NCBI GenBank assembly: GCA_035534435.1
Contig: DATLRX010000002.1
Location: forward strand, 1 to 64,000
Reading direction: 5' to 3'
DNA: 64,000 nucleotides
DNA from: Palsa-851 sp035534435
GTDB taxonomy: Bacteria; Chloroflexota; Dormibacteria; Aeolococcales; Aeolococcaceae
Positions 16,851 to 25,401 of this stretch are shown in pieces. The notes under the pieces were generated by a model. It ran no database searches and was not told where the DNA came from. It saw only the letters and a list, made by a program, of their open reading frames with translations. Within the stretch, counting starts at the first letter, position 1. Each line of letters starts with the position of its first letter. The position numbers and the translations under genes were made by a program.

Positions 16851-17608
16851 CGCCCAGGCTCGGGCTCGATCTGTGCGCGGATCAGGTCGATGAGCAGGGC
16901 CGCGAGCGTGGCGAGGGTCGTGTCGCCCTCGCGGGCCGTCGCCTCTGCGGGCGCCCCGCAGTACGCCCGGTCCATGCCCATCGCGAGAAAGTCGGTCTGT
17001 CCCGCGGCCATCGCGGCCGGCATGTTCACCCGTAACGCCGGGAGCATGCGCATGACGTCCGTCTCGATGAGCTCGGGCTGCGTGGCGAGGATGAGCGAGG
17101 TCTCGTAGCGTCCCGCATGGGAAGCCCCGCTCTTGAACTCATCGGTGAGCTGCTCGGCGACCACCCGGCGCGTCAGATCGAGCAGGCCGGCGTGCGCCGT
17201 TTCGGCCGCCCGTCGCAGGGTGGCCACCTGAGCAGGCTCGAAATGGCTGTTCACGATCACCTGGTGGCGGAAGCCCTGCGCACGCAGCGAGGAGCAGACC
17301 TCGACGACCAGCGCGTACAGGGTCTCCTCGCTGATGGTCACCGCGCCCGTGAATGCCGCTGCGTATTGGGTGACACCGAACCCGATCTCAGGCAGCACCA
17401 GTGCGCGGATCCTCGGGTCGCCGGACAGTTCGATCGCGGCTCGCTCGCAGACGGCGGACGAGATGATCGAATCGGTCCGCAGCGGCGCGTGCGGTCCGTG
17501 CGGCTCCACGGCGCCCACGGGAAGGAGGAGCACCGGCACCGGCCCGGAGTCGAGCATCGCCCGGGCCCGCGGCGACGTCAGATCGGCGAAATGGATCGAC
17601 GACGGCAT
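16847..17608 (-). CDS. Creatininase-family amidohydrolase
   Basis: 253 residues. Likely metal ligands are recognisable: Glu35 and His37 in GAVEPHGPH, Asp46 in LRTD, His122 in VNSHFEP and Glu169 in HAGRYETS. The usual NGHGGN motif is changed to NSHFEP, so the site is a divergent version. Family members open cyclic amides or hydrolyse formamides and similar C-N bonds. It is the first gene of the aminobenzoyl-CoA operon, facing the fused monooxygenase across 55 bases. Its place suggests cleavage of a C-N bond in the pathway or release of anthranilate from an amide; that is not established. Confidence 0.85.
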   Translation of the reverse strand: MPSSIHFADLTSPRARAMLDSGPVPVLLLPVGAVEPHGPHAPLRTDSIISSAVCERAAIELSGDPRIRALVLPEIGFGVTQYAAAFTGAVTISEETLYALVVEVCSSLRAQGFRHQVIVNSHFEPAQVATLRRAAETAHAGLLDLTRRVVAEQLTDEFKSGASHAGRYETSLILATQPELIETDVMRMLPALRVNMPAAMAAGQTDFLAMGMDRAYCGAPAEATAREGDTTLATLAALLIDLIRAQIEPEPGR

Positions 17609-17663
17609 GCTGATGACGGCACACTCACGACGCTCGACACTCTACAGTTGCGCACCGACTCAC

Positions 17664-20036
17664 ATGCGCATTGCGGTTGTCGGGGGTGGACCGGGCGGAC
17701 TCTACTTCGCGGCGCTCGCCCGCCAGCTCGATCCGCGCGCCGACATCACGGTCTGGGAGCGCAACGCGGCCGACGACACATTCGGCTTCGGCGTGGTCTT
17801 CTCGGACGAGACGCTCGGCGGCATCGAGCATGCGGACCCGGCGATCCGTCACGCGATGTCGCGGGAGTTCGCGCGCTGGGACGACATCGACATCCACTTC
17901 AAGGGCCAGGTCATCACCTCCGGAGGACACGGTTTCGCGGCCATGAGCCGCCGGCGCCTGCTTCAGATCCTCCAGGAGCGATGCATGACGCTCGGCATCA
18001 CGCTGCGGTTCAACACCGAGGCGCCGCCGCTCGACACGCTGTCCGCGGAGTACGACCTCGTCGTCGGATCGGACGGTGTGAACTCGGCGACACGTACGCG
18101 GTACGCCGATTCATTCCGACCGCAGCTGGATGTGCGCCGCTGCAAGTTCATGTGGCTCGGCACGGACCTCGTCTTCGACGCATTCAAGTTCTACATCGTC
18201 GAAACGCCGCACGGCGTGATGCAGATCCACGCCTATCCGTTCGACGCCACCGGCAGCACCTTCATCGTCGAGATGAACGACGCGGTGTGGCAGCGCGCGG
18301 GGTTCGCCCGGCAGGCGGCGCGCCCCTTCACCCCCGGCGAGAGCGACGGCGCGAGCATCGCCCAGATCCGCACGCTCTTCAGCGACATCCTCGGCGGCCA
18401 CGCGGTCCACGCCAACAACTCGCGGTGGATCAGCTTCACGACAGTGCGCAACGAGGCGTGGTCGCACAACAATGTCGTGCTCCTCGGCGACGCAGCGCAC
18501 ACCGCGCACTTCTCGATCGGTTCGGGTACGAAGCTCGCGATGGAGGATGCGCTCGCACTCGCCGCATGCCTGCACGAGCAGCCTGGCATCGCGGACGCGC
18601 TGGCGGCATACGAAGCCGAGCGCAAACCGGTGGTCGTCTCGACACAGCGCGCCGCACAGGCGAGCCTCGAGTGGTTCGAGAACCTCGGCCAGTACGTGCA
18701 TCAGGACCCGCTCCAGTTCGCGTTCAACATCCTGACGCGAAGCAGACGCGTCACGTACGACAACCTGCGCCTCCGCGACCCGGAGTTCGTCGCCCGCGTC
18801 GACGCGTGGTTCGACGCACGCGTGGAGCGTGAGGTCGGCAGACACGCCGGACCCGATGCGCCACCGATGTTTCAGCCGTTCAACCTTCGCGGGCTCGAGC
18901 TGAAGAATCGCGTGATCGTCTCGGCGATGGACATGTACTCGGCGACCGACGGGATGCCCAACGACTTTCACCTCGTCAACACCGGCAGCAAGGCGCTCGG
19001 CGGCGCGGGCGTGGTGATGACGGAGATGGTGTGCGTCTCCGCGGAGGGACGCATCACGCCCGGATGCGCCGGCATGTACCGCCCCGAGCACGAGGCGGCC
19101 TGGCGGCGCGTGGTCGAGTTCGTGCACGAGCGCACGAGCGCGCACATCGGCCTGCAGCTCGGCCACTCGGGGCGGAAGGGTTCGACCAAGCTCATGTGGG
19201 AGGGCATCGACGAGCCGCTCCCGGACAGCAACTGGGAGGTCGTGGGGCCTTCAGCCCTCGCGTACTCGCCGCTCAACCAGGTGCCACGCGAGCTCAGCAC
19301 CGCGGAGATGGACGCGATCCGCGAGCAGTTCGTCTCGGCCGCCGAGACCGGGGACCGCGCCGGCTTCGATCTCCTCGAGCTGCATTGCGCGCACGGGTAC
19401 CTACTGTCGAGCTTCATCTCGCCCATCACCAATCAGCGGACCGACGCGTACGGCGGGTCGCTCGATCACCGCATGCGCTATCCGCTCGAGGTGTTCGACG
19501 CCATACGCGCCGTCTGGCCACCGCGCAAGCCGATGACCGTGCGCATCTCCGCAACCGACTGGCACGAGGGAGGCATCGACGCCGACGATGCGGTCGAGAT
19601 CGCCCGTGCGTTCGCGGCGCACGGCGCCGACGCGATCGACGTCTCGTCCGGACAGGTGCTGAAGGACGAGCGGCCGGCCTTCGGCCGGTCGTACCAGACG
19701 CCATACGCCGACCGCATCCGCAACGAGGTCGGGATCGCGACGATCGCCGTCGGTGTCATCTCGTCGTATGACGACGTCAACTCGATCGTGCTCGCCGGCC
19801 GAGCGGACCTCTGCGCGCTCGCCCGCGCGCACCTGTACGACCCGCAGTGGACGCTGCATGCGGCCGCCGATCAGGGCTATTCGGGTCCCGGCGTCGACTG
19901 GCCGGATCCGTTCAAGGCCGGGAGCCGCAAGCCGCAATCAGGGCGCACCGACGGTCCCAAACCGAGGTTGCAGCTCATCCGCGAAGGCGAGGTCCGCACC
20001 CATCACAGCCGGTGGAGGCCCGAGCGACGGCGCTAA
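17664..20036 (+). CDS. Fused FAD monooxygenase / old-yellow-enzyme reductase (2-aminobenzoyl-CoA or salicylyl-CoA type)
   Basis: 790 residues from ATG 17664. The N-terminal half (1 to about 390) is an aromatic flavoprotein monooxygenase with GGGPGG (7-12), GSDGVNS near 134 and GDAAHTAHFSIGSG near 274. The C-terminal half (about 401-770) is an old-yellow-enzyme barrel beginning MFQPFNLRGLELKNR and containing HCAHGYLLSSFISP. This fusion is known from 2-aminobenzoyl-CoA monooxygenase/reductase and salicylyl-CoA 5-hydroxylase. The first hydroxylates and then reduces the ring of 2-aminobenzoyl-CoA without cleaving it. The flanking ligase, RidA, hydratase and dehydrogenase favour the aminobenzoyl-CoA role; no gentisate genes are present. 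Confidence 0.9.
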   Translation: MRIAVVGGGPGGLYFAALARQLDPRADITVWERNAADDTFGFGVVFSDETLGGIEHADPAIRHAMSREFARWDDIDIHFKGQVITSGGHGFAAMSRRRLLQILQERCMTLGITLRFNTEAPPLDTLSAEYDLVVGSDGVNSATRTRYADSFRPQLDVRRCKFMWLGTDLVFDAFKFYIVETPHGVMQIHAYPFDATGSTFIVEMNDAVWQRAGFARQAARPFTPGESDGASIAQIRTLFSDILGGHAVHANNSRWISFTTVRNEAWSHNNVVLLGDAAHTAHFSIGSGTKLAMEDALALAACLHEQPGIADALAAYEAERKPVVVSTQRAAQASLEWFENLGQYVHQDPLQFAFNILTRSRRVTYDNLRLRDPEFVARVDAWFDARVEREVGRHAGPDAPPMFQPFNLRGLELKNRVIVSAMDMYSATDGMPNDFHLVNTGSKALGGAGVVMTEMVCVSAEGRITPGCAGMYRPEHEAAWRRVVEFVHERTSAHIGLQLGHSGRKGSTKLMWEGIDEPLPDSNWEVVGPSALAYSPLNQVPRELSTAEMDAIREQFVSAAETGDRAGFDLLELHCAHGYLLSSFISPITNQRTDAYGGSLDHRMRYPLEVFDAIRAVWPPRKPMTVRISATDWHEGGIDADDAVEIARAFAAHGADAIDVSSGQVLKDERPAFGRSYQTPYADRIRNEVGIATIAVGVISSYDDVNSIVLAGRADLCALARAHLYDPQWTLHAAADQGYSGPGVDWPDPFKAGSRKPQSGRTDGPKPRLQLIREGEVRTHHSRWRPERRR

Positions 20037-20335
20037 GCCGGTCTGGTTCGGCGTCCGTCGAGGCGGATCGTCCAGCGATCGACGGTGTCGATGCGTAGGT
20101 GCGTCTGGTCCCAGGGATCGCGCACCAGCGTCTTGCGCACCGCGTCCTCGGACTCGGCGTCGACGACGAGGACAACCCGGTGCTCGTCACCAAGCGGCCC
20201 CCCGAGCACCACGAACCCGGATGCGACGAGCCCGTCCATGAACGCGGCGTGCTCGGTCCAACCGCACTGCTCTTCCAGCGGACGTCCCTCCCTCCACGCC
20301 GGGCCCGTGCGGCGCAGCACGACGAAGAACGTCAT
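20033..20335 (-). CDS. YCII-domain protein
   Basis: 100 residues. It shows the small ferredoxin-like YCII fold: MTFFVVLRRTGPAW at the start, HAAFMDGLVASGFVVLGGPL in the middle and a conserved acidic/Arg C-terminal half. Related proteins include muconolactone isomerase-like and dehydrochlorinase-like enzymes, but most are uncharacterised. It overlaps the convergent monooxygenase by four bases. It follows the long pca operon after DUF1697 by seven bases and may be its last gene. A role in lactone handling is only a guess. Confidence 0.8.
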   Translation of the reverse strand: MTFFVVLRRTGPAWREGRPLEEQCGWTEHAAFMDGLVASGFVVLGGPLGDEHRVVLVVDAESEDAVRKTLVRDPWDQTHLRIDTVDRWTIRLDGRRTRPA

Positions 20336-20342
20336 GTGGCGA

Positions 20343-20873
20343 TCACGCCGTCAGGTCGCGAAGCCGCACGGTCGTGTTCCAGTTCCGCGTCGTCGTCTGT
20401 ACTCCCAGCACCTTGTCCCAGTCGGGCAGGCGAGACCCCATGATGCCGTTGCGCAGACGCATGTAGATCACGCGGTCGCCGACCGCGAACTCGTCCGGAG
20501 CGCACGCATCGCGGTCGACAGTATCGATTTTCGCGGCGGGTGGTGCCGTGGCGACGAAGGTCGCGTGCAGCTCACGCGTTTCGGCGCCGCGCGCGACGAA
20601 CGGATTCGAATCGACGACCGACGCGATCTCGGCCGCGGTTCGGACCATCACGGCAACGTCCATGCCGAACGTCGTCCTGATACCCGCCGAGATGTGCTGC
20701 TCCAGCGTCGTGTCCTTTCCCGCGCCGGCAACGAAGATCACGTTGCCGCTCTGGATGTGGGTGCGAACATCCTCGTATCCGAGCGACTGGATCATCGCGC
20801 GCAGATCCCCCATGGCGATCCGCTTGTTGCGCCCGACGTTGATCCCGCGCAGGAGGGCGATCCGGGTGGTCAT
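20343..20873 (-). CDS. DUF1697 family protein
   Basis: 176 residues from ATG 20873, which overlaps the upstream hydrolase stop (ATGA). The DUF1697 signature is clear: RIALLRGINVGRNKRI at the start, LGYEDVRTHIQSGNVIF, and NWNTTVRLRDL near the end. Function is unknown for the family. It is the distal part of the pca operon by overlap, which says it is cotranscribed but not that it takes part in catabolism. Confidence 0.88.
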   Translation of the reverse strand: MTTRIALLRGINVGRNKRIAMGDLRAMIQSLGYEDVRTHIQSGNVIFVAGAGKDTTLEQHISAGIRTTFGMDVAVMVRTAAEIASVVDSNPFVARGAETRELHATFVATAPPAAKIDTVDRDACAPDEFAVGDRVIYMRLRNGIMGSRLPDWDKVLGVQTTTRNWNTTVRLRDLTA

Positions 20874-21589
20874 GCCAGCTTCACCGGATCCCCGAAGGTC
20901 AGCGCCGAGTCGAGGGAGTCGAAGAACCACTTGCGCTCCTTGCGCATGAAGAAGAGATGGCCACCGCGGAACGTCACCAGCTGCGAGCGCGCGATACCCT
21001 GGCGCATCTCCTCGGCCCGGCGCAACGGGGCGATCCAGTCATTGCGACCGTGCATGATCGTCGCGGGCACCTGGATCTCATCCAGGCGGTCGATGCACTC
21101 GAACACGCGCGACGCCTGGCGCTGGCGCTCGCGCGCAAATGCCGGCTGTGGGTACTTGCCGCGGAAGAGGAAGCTGGCGAGAAACATGAGCATCTCCATG
21201 CGCGTCGGCCCGTTGTCCGGTCGCGCGGTCGCGGACGTGCTCACGAGGATCAGGCGTGCCACCAGCTCCGGATGTTCGAGCGTCAGCTGCATCGCGATCT
21301 TGCCTCCCATCGAGATGCCGAGGACGGTCGCTGCGCTGATACCCAGTGCCCGCATGAGCCCGGCGGTGTCCTCGGCCATCATCTCGATGGAGTACGGGAC
21401 GTCCGGCTTGTCGGTGCGTCCCGCGCCGCGGTTGTCGAACGCGAGCACACGGTTGGTGCGCGCAAGCCTCGCGATCAGCTGCTCCGATTCCGAGAGGTCG
21501 TTGGCGAGACCACCGATCAGCACCACGGGATCCCCTGCTCCATGGAACTCGTAGTACATGTCGATGTCACCGACTCGCTGGACTGGCAT
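20870..21589 (-). CDS. Alpha/beta hydrolase, 3-oxoadipate enol-lactonase-like
   Basis: 239 residues from ATG 21589 (MPVQRVGDIDMYYEFHG). The fold motifs are VVLIGGLANDL, AFDNRGAGRTDKP, nucleophile elbow GISMGG with the catalytic Ser, HGRNDWIAP with the acid residue and GGHLFFM with the histidine. It resembles PcaD-type lactonases but is a second hydrolase beside a better PcaD candidate at 22801-23577. It may be a paralogue for another lactone or ester. It starts ten bases after the IclR regulator stop and overlaps DUF1697. Confidence 0.87.
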   Translation of the reverse strand: MPVQRVGDIDMYYEFHGAGDPVVLIGGLANDLSESEQLIARLARTNRVLAFDNRGAGRTDKPDVPYSIEMMAEDTAGLMRALGISAATVLGISMGGKIAMQLTLEHPELVARLILVSTSATARPDNGPTRMEMLMFLASFLFRGKYPQPAFARERQRQASRVFECIDRLDEIQVPATIMHGRNDWIAPLRRAEEMRQGIARSQLVTFRGGHLFFMRKERKWFFDSLDSALTFGDPVKLA

Positions 21590-21599
21590 GCTCGAGACG

Positions 21600-22400
21600 C
21601 TAGCGCGATCCGTTGCTGCTGTGGCGGAGGTCCTCCTCGATGCCGCGCGCCGCTGCAAGCAGGTGTGGAAGGAACTCCTCGCGCACGAGATCCGGGCTTC
21701 CACGGCTCACAGGTGACGACACGTTGACCGCGGCGGTGACACGCCCCGAGAGGTCGTGGATGGGGGCGGCGATGGCGCGCAATCCCTCTTCGAGCTCCTC
21801 GTTGACGAAGGACCACCCCTGACGCCGCACGAGCAACAGCTCGGCACGCAGCGCGTCGACGTCGGTGACGGTGCGCGCTGTCAGGCGGCGCAGCTCCACA
21901 GACGCGAAGTAGCCGTCGAGCCACTCGTCGCTCTGCCCGGCGAGCAGCACGCGCCCCATCGACGTTGCATACGCGGGGAAGCGCGTGCCCACGCTGATGG
22001 TGATCGTCATGATCCGCCGGGTCGGGACGCGGGCGACGTAGACGACATCGTCGGCGTCGAGGACCGAGACCGACGAGGACTCGCGCAGCGTCGCGACGAG
22101 GCGCTCGAGGTGCGGCTGCGCGACCTCGTGCAGGCTGAGGCTCGAGAGGTATGCGTATCCGAGCTCGAGGACGCGCGGGCGCAACGCGAACAGACGGCCG
22201 CTGCTGCGCACGTAGCCGAGCTCGGTGAGCGTGCGCAGGAAGCGGCGCGCCGAGGCACGTGTCAACCCGGCTGCGCGAGCAACGTCGCTGAGCGTGAGCT
22301 CGGGGTGCTCAGCGTCGAAAGCACGGATCACCGCAAGGCCGCGCGCGAGCGACTGCACGAAGTCCGCTCCAACCGCATGCTCCGCGCGCGAGTCGGTCAT
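21600..22400 (-). CDS. IclR-family regulator of the pca operon (PcaR/PcaU/PobR-like)
   Basis: 266 residues from ATG 22400, overlapping the pcaC stop by four bases. An N-terminal winged helix (SLARGLAVIRAFD, LTLSDVARAAGLTRASARRF) is followed by an IclR effector domain (FPAYATSMGRVLLAG, RRQGWSFVNEELEEGLRAIA). The opening and effector motifs are close to the PcaR/PcaU/PobR group, which respond to aromatic acids or beta-ketoadipate. The gene sits inside the operon it probably controls. GTTC/GAAC repeats at 28704-28738, upstream of the operon, are a likely binding site. Confidence 0.9.
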   Translation of the reverse strand: MTDSRAEHAVGADFVQSLARGLAVIRAFDAEHPELTLSDVARAAGLTRASARRFLRTLTELGYVRSSGRLFALRPRVLELGYAYLSSLSLHEVAQPHLERLVATLRESSSVSVLDADDVVYVARVPTRRIMTITISVGTRFPAYATSMGRVLLAGQSDEWLDGYFASVELRRLTARTVTDVDALRAELLLVRRQGWSFVNEELEEGLRAIAAPIHDLSGRVTAAVNVSSPVSRGSPDLVREEFLPHLLAAARGIEEDLRHSSNGSR

Positions 22401-22801
22401 GCCGGCTCGCTGGGCGCGGGCTGCGGCGCACCGCCGGCGTCGAGCACACCACGGGCGATGCTGAAGGCACGGTTCGCGCGCGGCACACCCGCGTACACGG
22501 CAACCTGCAGGAGCACCTCCTTCAGCTCGTCGGCGGTGACCCCGTTTCGCAGTGCGGCACGGATGTGCATCTCCAGCTCGTGCTCGTTGCCCTGTGCGGC
22601 CAGCATCGCCACGGTGATGCAGCTGCGTGTCCGGCGATCCAGCCCCGGTCGCGCCCAGACAGCACCCCACGCGTAGCGCGTGATGTGCTCCTGGAAGTCG
22701 TTGGTGAACGCGTTCGCGTCACGCATCGCCCGGTCGACATGCGCGTCTCCGAGCACCTCGCGGCGGGTCGTCATCCCCTGCTCTCGGAGGTCGTCCGCCA
22801 T
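22397..22801 (-). CDS. pcaC: 4-carboxymuconolactone decarboxylase
   Basis: 134 residues from ATG 22801, sharing one base with the pcaD stop (TGATG). Motifs of the decarboxylase: REVLGDAHVDRA, WARPGLDRRTRSCITVAML, GNEHELEMHIRAALRNG and the His-containing helix. The enzyme removes CO2 from 4-carboxymuconolactone to give beta-ketoadipate enol-lactone. It follows pcaD and pcaB in the same operon, so all steps after ring cleavage are encoded together. Confidence 0.93.
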   Translation of the reverse strand: MADDLREQGMTTRREVLGDAHVDRAMRDANAFTNDFQEHITRYAWGAVWARPGLDRRTRSCITVAMLAAQGNEHELEMHIRAALRNGVTADELKEVLLQVAVYAGVPRANRAFSIARGVLDAGGAPQPAPSEPA

Positions 22802-23577
22802 CAGGTCTCACCCCGCTCTTCAGCCAGATGTTCGCGGACCAGTCTGCTGACGATGTCGGGTTGCTCGATGTTGACGAGGTGCGCGGCGTCCGGCACGACG
22901 GCGACGCTCGCGTCGCGGAACGACGCGCCGAAGAGCACCGCCGCCGAAGGTCGCACGATCGGGTCATCCGCCCCGGCGATCAACAACGTCGGCGCATCGA
23001 TCCGATGTATCCGATCACGCAGATCGCAGGCGACGATCGCATCGCAGCAGCCGGCATATCCCTCCGCGGACAGCCCCGCCAGCTCTCGCGTGAGACGGCT
23101 GACCGTCGCTGGATCCCGCGCGAGGAACGCCGGTGTGAACCAGTGCGACACGACGTCTGCGGCGATCGACTCGAGGCCACCGGCGCGCACCGCGAGCGCT
23201 CGCTCGCTGTACCGGCTCACCGGCTCCAGACGCGCGAGCGCGCACATCGCGACGAGACGTTCGATGCGCTGCGGATGATGCGACGCGAGCCAGAGCCCCA
23301 CCATGCCGCCGAGCGACAGACCGCAGAAGGACGCGGACTCGACACCGAGATCGTCGAGCAGCGCGATGACGTCGTTGCCCAGATCGTCAATGCTGTACGG
23401 GCCGTTCGGGGCCGGCGACTCACCATGACCGCGGTGATCGTAGAGGAGCAGGCAGTACTCGGATTGCAACGGGTGCTGCGGTTCCCACATCGACCGCGTG
23501 GTTCCGAGCGAGCTGCTCATCACCAGCACCGGCCGGCTCCGGTCCCCGAGGATGGTGTACGCGAGTGCGACCGTCAC
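22801..23577 (-). CDS. pcaD: 3-oxoadipate enol-lactonase
   Basis: 258 residues from GTG 23577 (GTGA overlap with pcaB). Alpha/beta hydrolase with LLYDHRGHGESP, nucleophile motif FCGLSLGGMVG, IAGADDPIV and a C-terminal AAHLVNIEQP histidine. PcaD opens beta-ketoadipate enol-lactone to beta-ketoadipate. Position between pcaB and pcaC makes the assignment firm. A second, less typical hydrolase is encoded further down the operon. Confidence 0.92.
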   Translation of the reverse strand: MTVALAYTILGDRSRPVLVMSSSLGTTRSMWEPQHPLQSEYCLLLYDHRGHGESPAPNGPYSIDDLGNDVIALLDDLGVESASFCGLSLGGMVGLWLASHHPQRIERLVAMCALARLEPVSRYSERALAVRAGGLESIAADVVSHWFTPAFLARDPATVSRLTRELAGLSAEGYAGCCDAIVACDLRDRIHRIDAPTLLIAGADDPIVRPSAAVLFGASFRDASVAVVPDAAHLVNIEQPDIVSRLVREHLAEERGET

Positions 23578-24908
23578 CCCGACACCTCGATGGCGGCGTG
23601 CGCGCGTTCCGCACGCCTGATGAACTCCTGCGCCGAACCGAGGTATGCGCCGGGGTCAAGCGCCGCAGCGATCTCCGCCGCGGTCAGATGACCGCACACC
23701 GCCGGGTCGGTCGCGACCACGGTGGCGAACGCGACGTGACGCTGCGCGGCCTCGTCGCTGCAGCGCCGGACGATGTCTCGCGCCGCCCCGCGTCCGCTCC
23801 GTACCGCCAGCACGCCGGCGAGGCTCTCGGCCATCACCAACCCGCCGTCCGACCCGAGGTTCTCGGCCATCCGCGCCGGATCGATGGACAGGGTGCTCAG
23901 CAACCGGGCTGCGTGACGGCCGGCACCACCTGCGAGACGGAGCAGTGCACGGACCGTCTCCCACTCGGCATGCCACGCGCCGGTGGCCCGTTCATGCTCC
24001 TGCACCATCGCGTGGAACACGGTCGCGACCAGCCCCGGTGCTCGCTCCGCCGCGGCGATGACGAGCACGGCTCTGACCGGGTTGTGCTTCTGCGGCAGCG
24101 TCGACGACGTCCCGTGCTCGGCATCACCGCCTTCGCGGGCCTCGGCGACCTCCGCCTGCGCGAGCAGCGTGACGTCGCGCGCGATCTTCCCGAGCACGCC
24201 GATCGCGGTTCCCAGTGCGGCGGCAAGCTCCGCACTGCGTGTGCGGTCCGTGTGCCACGGCATCACCGGCTCAGCCAGCCCGAGTCGCTCCGCGAATCCG
24301 TGCACCACGCGGGCACCTGACTCGCGGAGCGGTGCCAGCGTTCCCGCCGCGCCGCCCAGCTGCACCGCAAGGCGTTCCGATCTGACATGAGTGAGCAGCT
24401 CGCGTGCTTCATCGATCGCCACCAGCCACCCCGCGGCCTTGAGACCGAAGGTCGTGGGAACCGCGGGCTGCAACAGGGTGCGCGCCGTCATCAGCGCCTC
24501 GCGATGGGTCGCGGCGAGAGCCGCGCACGCGGTAGCCGCGTCTCGCAGGTCCGCGAGGATGAGATCGAGCGCGCGCTGCGCGATGAGTGAGAGCGCGGTG
24601 TCGATGATGTCCTGGCTGGTCGCGCCCAGGTGGACATATCGCTGCGTGGCGGGTGAGACCGCGGCGACCAGGTCGCTGACCAGCGGTGCCGCCGGGTTGC
24701 CCGCCGCGACGGCACGGCGTCCGATGTCCGCGATGTCAAAGCGCTCGGCACGGCACGCGGACGTGATCTCCGCGGCAGCCTCGGCGGGGACGAGCCCCGC
24801 GGCCGCCTCGGCGCCCGCGAGCGCCGCCTCCGCGTCGAGCATCGCCTGCAGCCAGGCCACGTCCCCGGCTGCGTCATCCACGTCCGCGCTGCCGAAGAGC
24901 TGGTCCAC
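23574..24908 (-). CDS. pcaB: 3-carboxy-cis,cis-muconate cycloisomerase
   Basis: 444 residues from GTG 24908, seven bases after the pcaG stop; the longer frame would run into pcaG. It belongs to the fumarase/aspartase superfamily, with the signature GTSSTLPQKHNP near residue 265 and HLGATSQDIIDTAL earlier. The enzyme lactonises 3-carboxymuconate to 4-carboxymuconolactone. It stands in the pca operon between pcaG and pcaD. Confidence 0.93.
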   Translation of the reverse strand: MDQLFGSADVDDAAGDVAWLQAMLDAEAALAGAEAAAGLVPAEAAAEITSACRAERFDIADIGRRAVAAGNPAAPLVSDLVAAVSPATQRYVHLGATSQDIIDTALSLIAQRALDLILADLRDAATACAALAATHREALMTARTLLQPAVPTTFGLKAAGWLVAIDEARELLTHVRSERLAVQLGGAAGTLAPLRESGARVVHGFAERLGLAEPVMPWHTDRTRSAELAAALGTAIGVLGKIARDVTLLAQAEVAEAREGGDAEHGTSSTLPQKHNPVRAVLVIAAAERAPGLVATVFHAMVQEHERATGAWHAEWETVRALLRLAGGAGRHAARLLSTLSIDPARMAENLGSDGGLVMAESLAGVLAVRSGRGAARDIVRRCSDEAAQRHVAFATVVATDPAVCGHLTAAEIAAALDPGAYLGSAQEFIRRAERAHAAIEVSG

Positions 24909-24915
24909 GAGCCCG

Positions 24916-25401
24916 TCAGCAGTCGAAGAAGACGGTCTCACGCTCGCCCTGAAGGTGGGTGTCGAACCGGAGGCCAGCGCCGTCATTCGCAGCGATGAGC
25001 GTCGCCCGTTCTTCAGGTGTGAGCACGCGCAGCGCGGCGTCGTTCCCGTTGGCGGTGCTCTCGTCGGGGAAGTACACCCTGGTGACGAGGCGGGTCAGGA
25101 GTCCGCGTGCGAACACCGACACGTCGATGTGTGGCGCTGCGCCCGCGGTTGCGCCCGACGGCTTGATCACAAGCACCGCGACGTGCCCCTCGTCATCGGT
25201 TGCGGATCGAGCCACCCCTTCCGGCTGCCATGTCTCGACGAGCGCATCTCGCACGGGTTGTCCTTCACTGTCGAGCACGTGCCCGGAGATGCGCACCGCA
25301 CCCGGCGTTCCCTCGGGAACGACCTGCGCGCCGATCGTCGGGCCGGGCCCGATCGCGAAGTACGGCCCCACGGTCTGCGACGGCGTGAGCGGGAGCGTCA
25401 T
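24916..25401 (-). CDS. pcaG: Protocatechuate 3,4-dioxygenase alpha subunit, shortened
   Basis: 161 residues from ATG 25401, overlapping the pcaH reading frame by four bases (ATGA). TPSQTVGPYFAIG, GHVLDSEGQPVRDALVETWQ, APHIDVSVFARGLLTRLVTR and FDTHLQGERETVFFD are classic PcaG segments. The usual protein is about 185-200 residues. Here ETWQ is followed almost at once by SATDDEGH, so about 25-30 residues of the usual loop are absent while the frame stays open. PcaG is the non-catalytic subunit, so it might still fold. Its partner pcaH is disrupted. Confidence 0.85.
   Translation of the reverse strand: MTLPLTPSQTVGPYFAIGPGPTIGAQVVPEGTPGAVRISGHVLDSEGQPVRDALVETWQPEGVARSATDDEGHVAVLVIKPSGATAGAAPHIDVSVFARGLLTRLVTRVYFPDESTANGNDAALRVLTPEERATLIAANDGAGLRFDTHLQGERETVFFDC

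Noticed and set aside
17388..17663. Extension of the fused monooxygenase upstream of 17664
   Set aside because: It overlaps the divergent creatininase-like gene and the Rossmann motif begins directly after ATG 17664.
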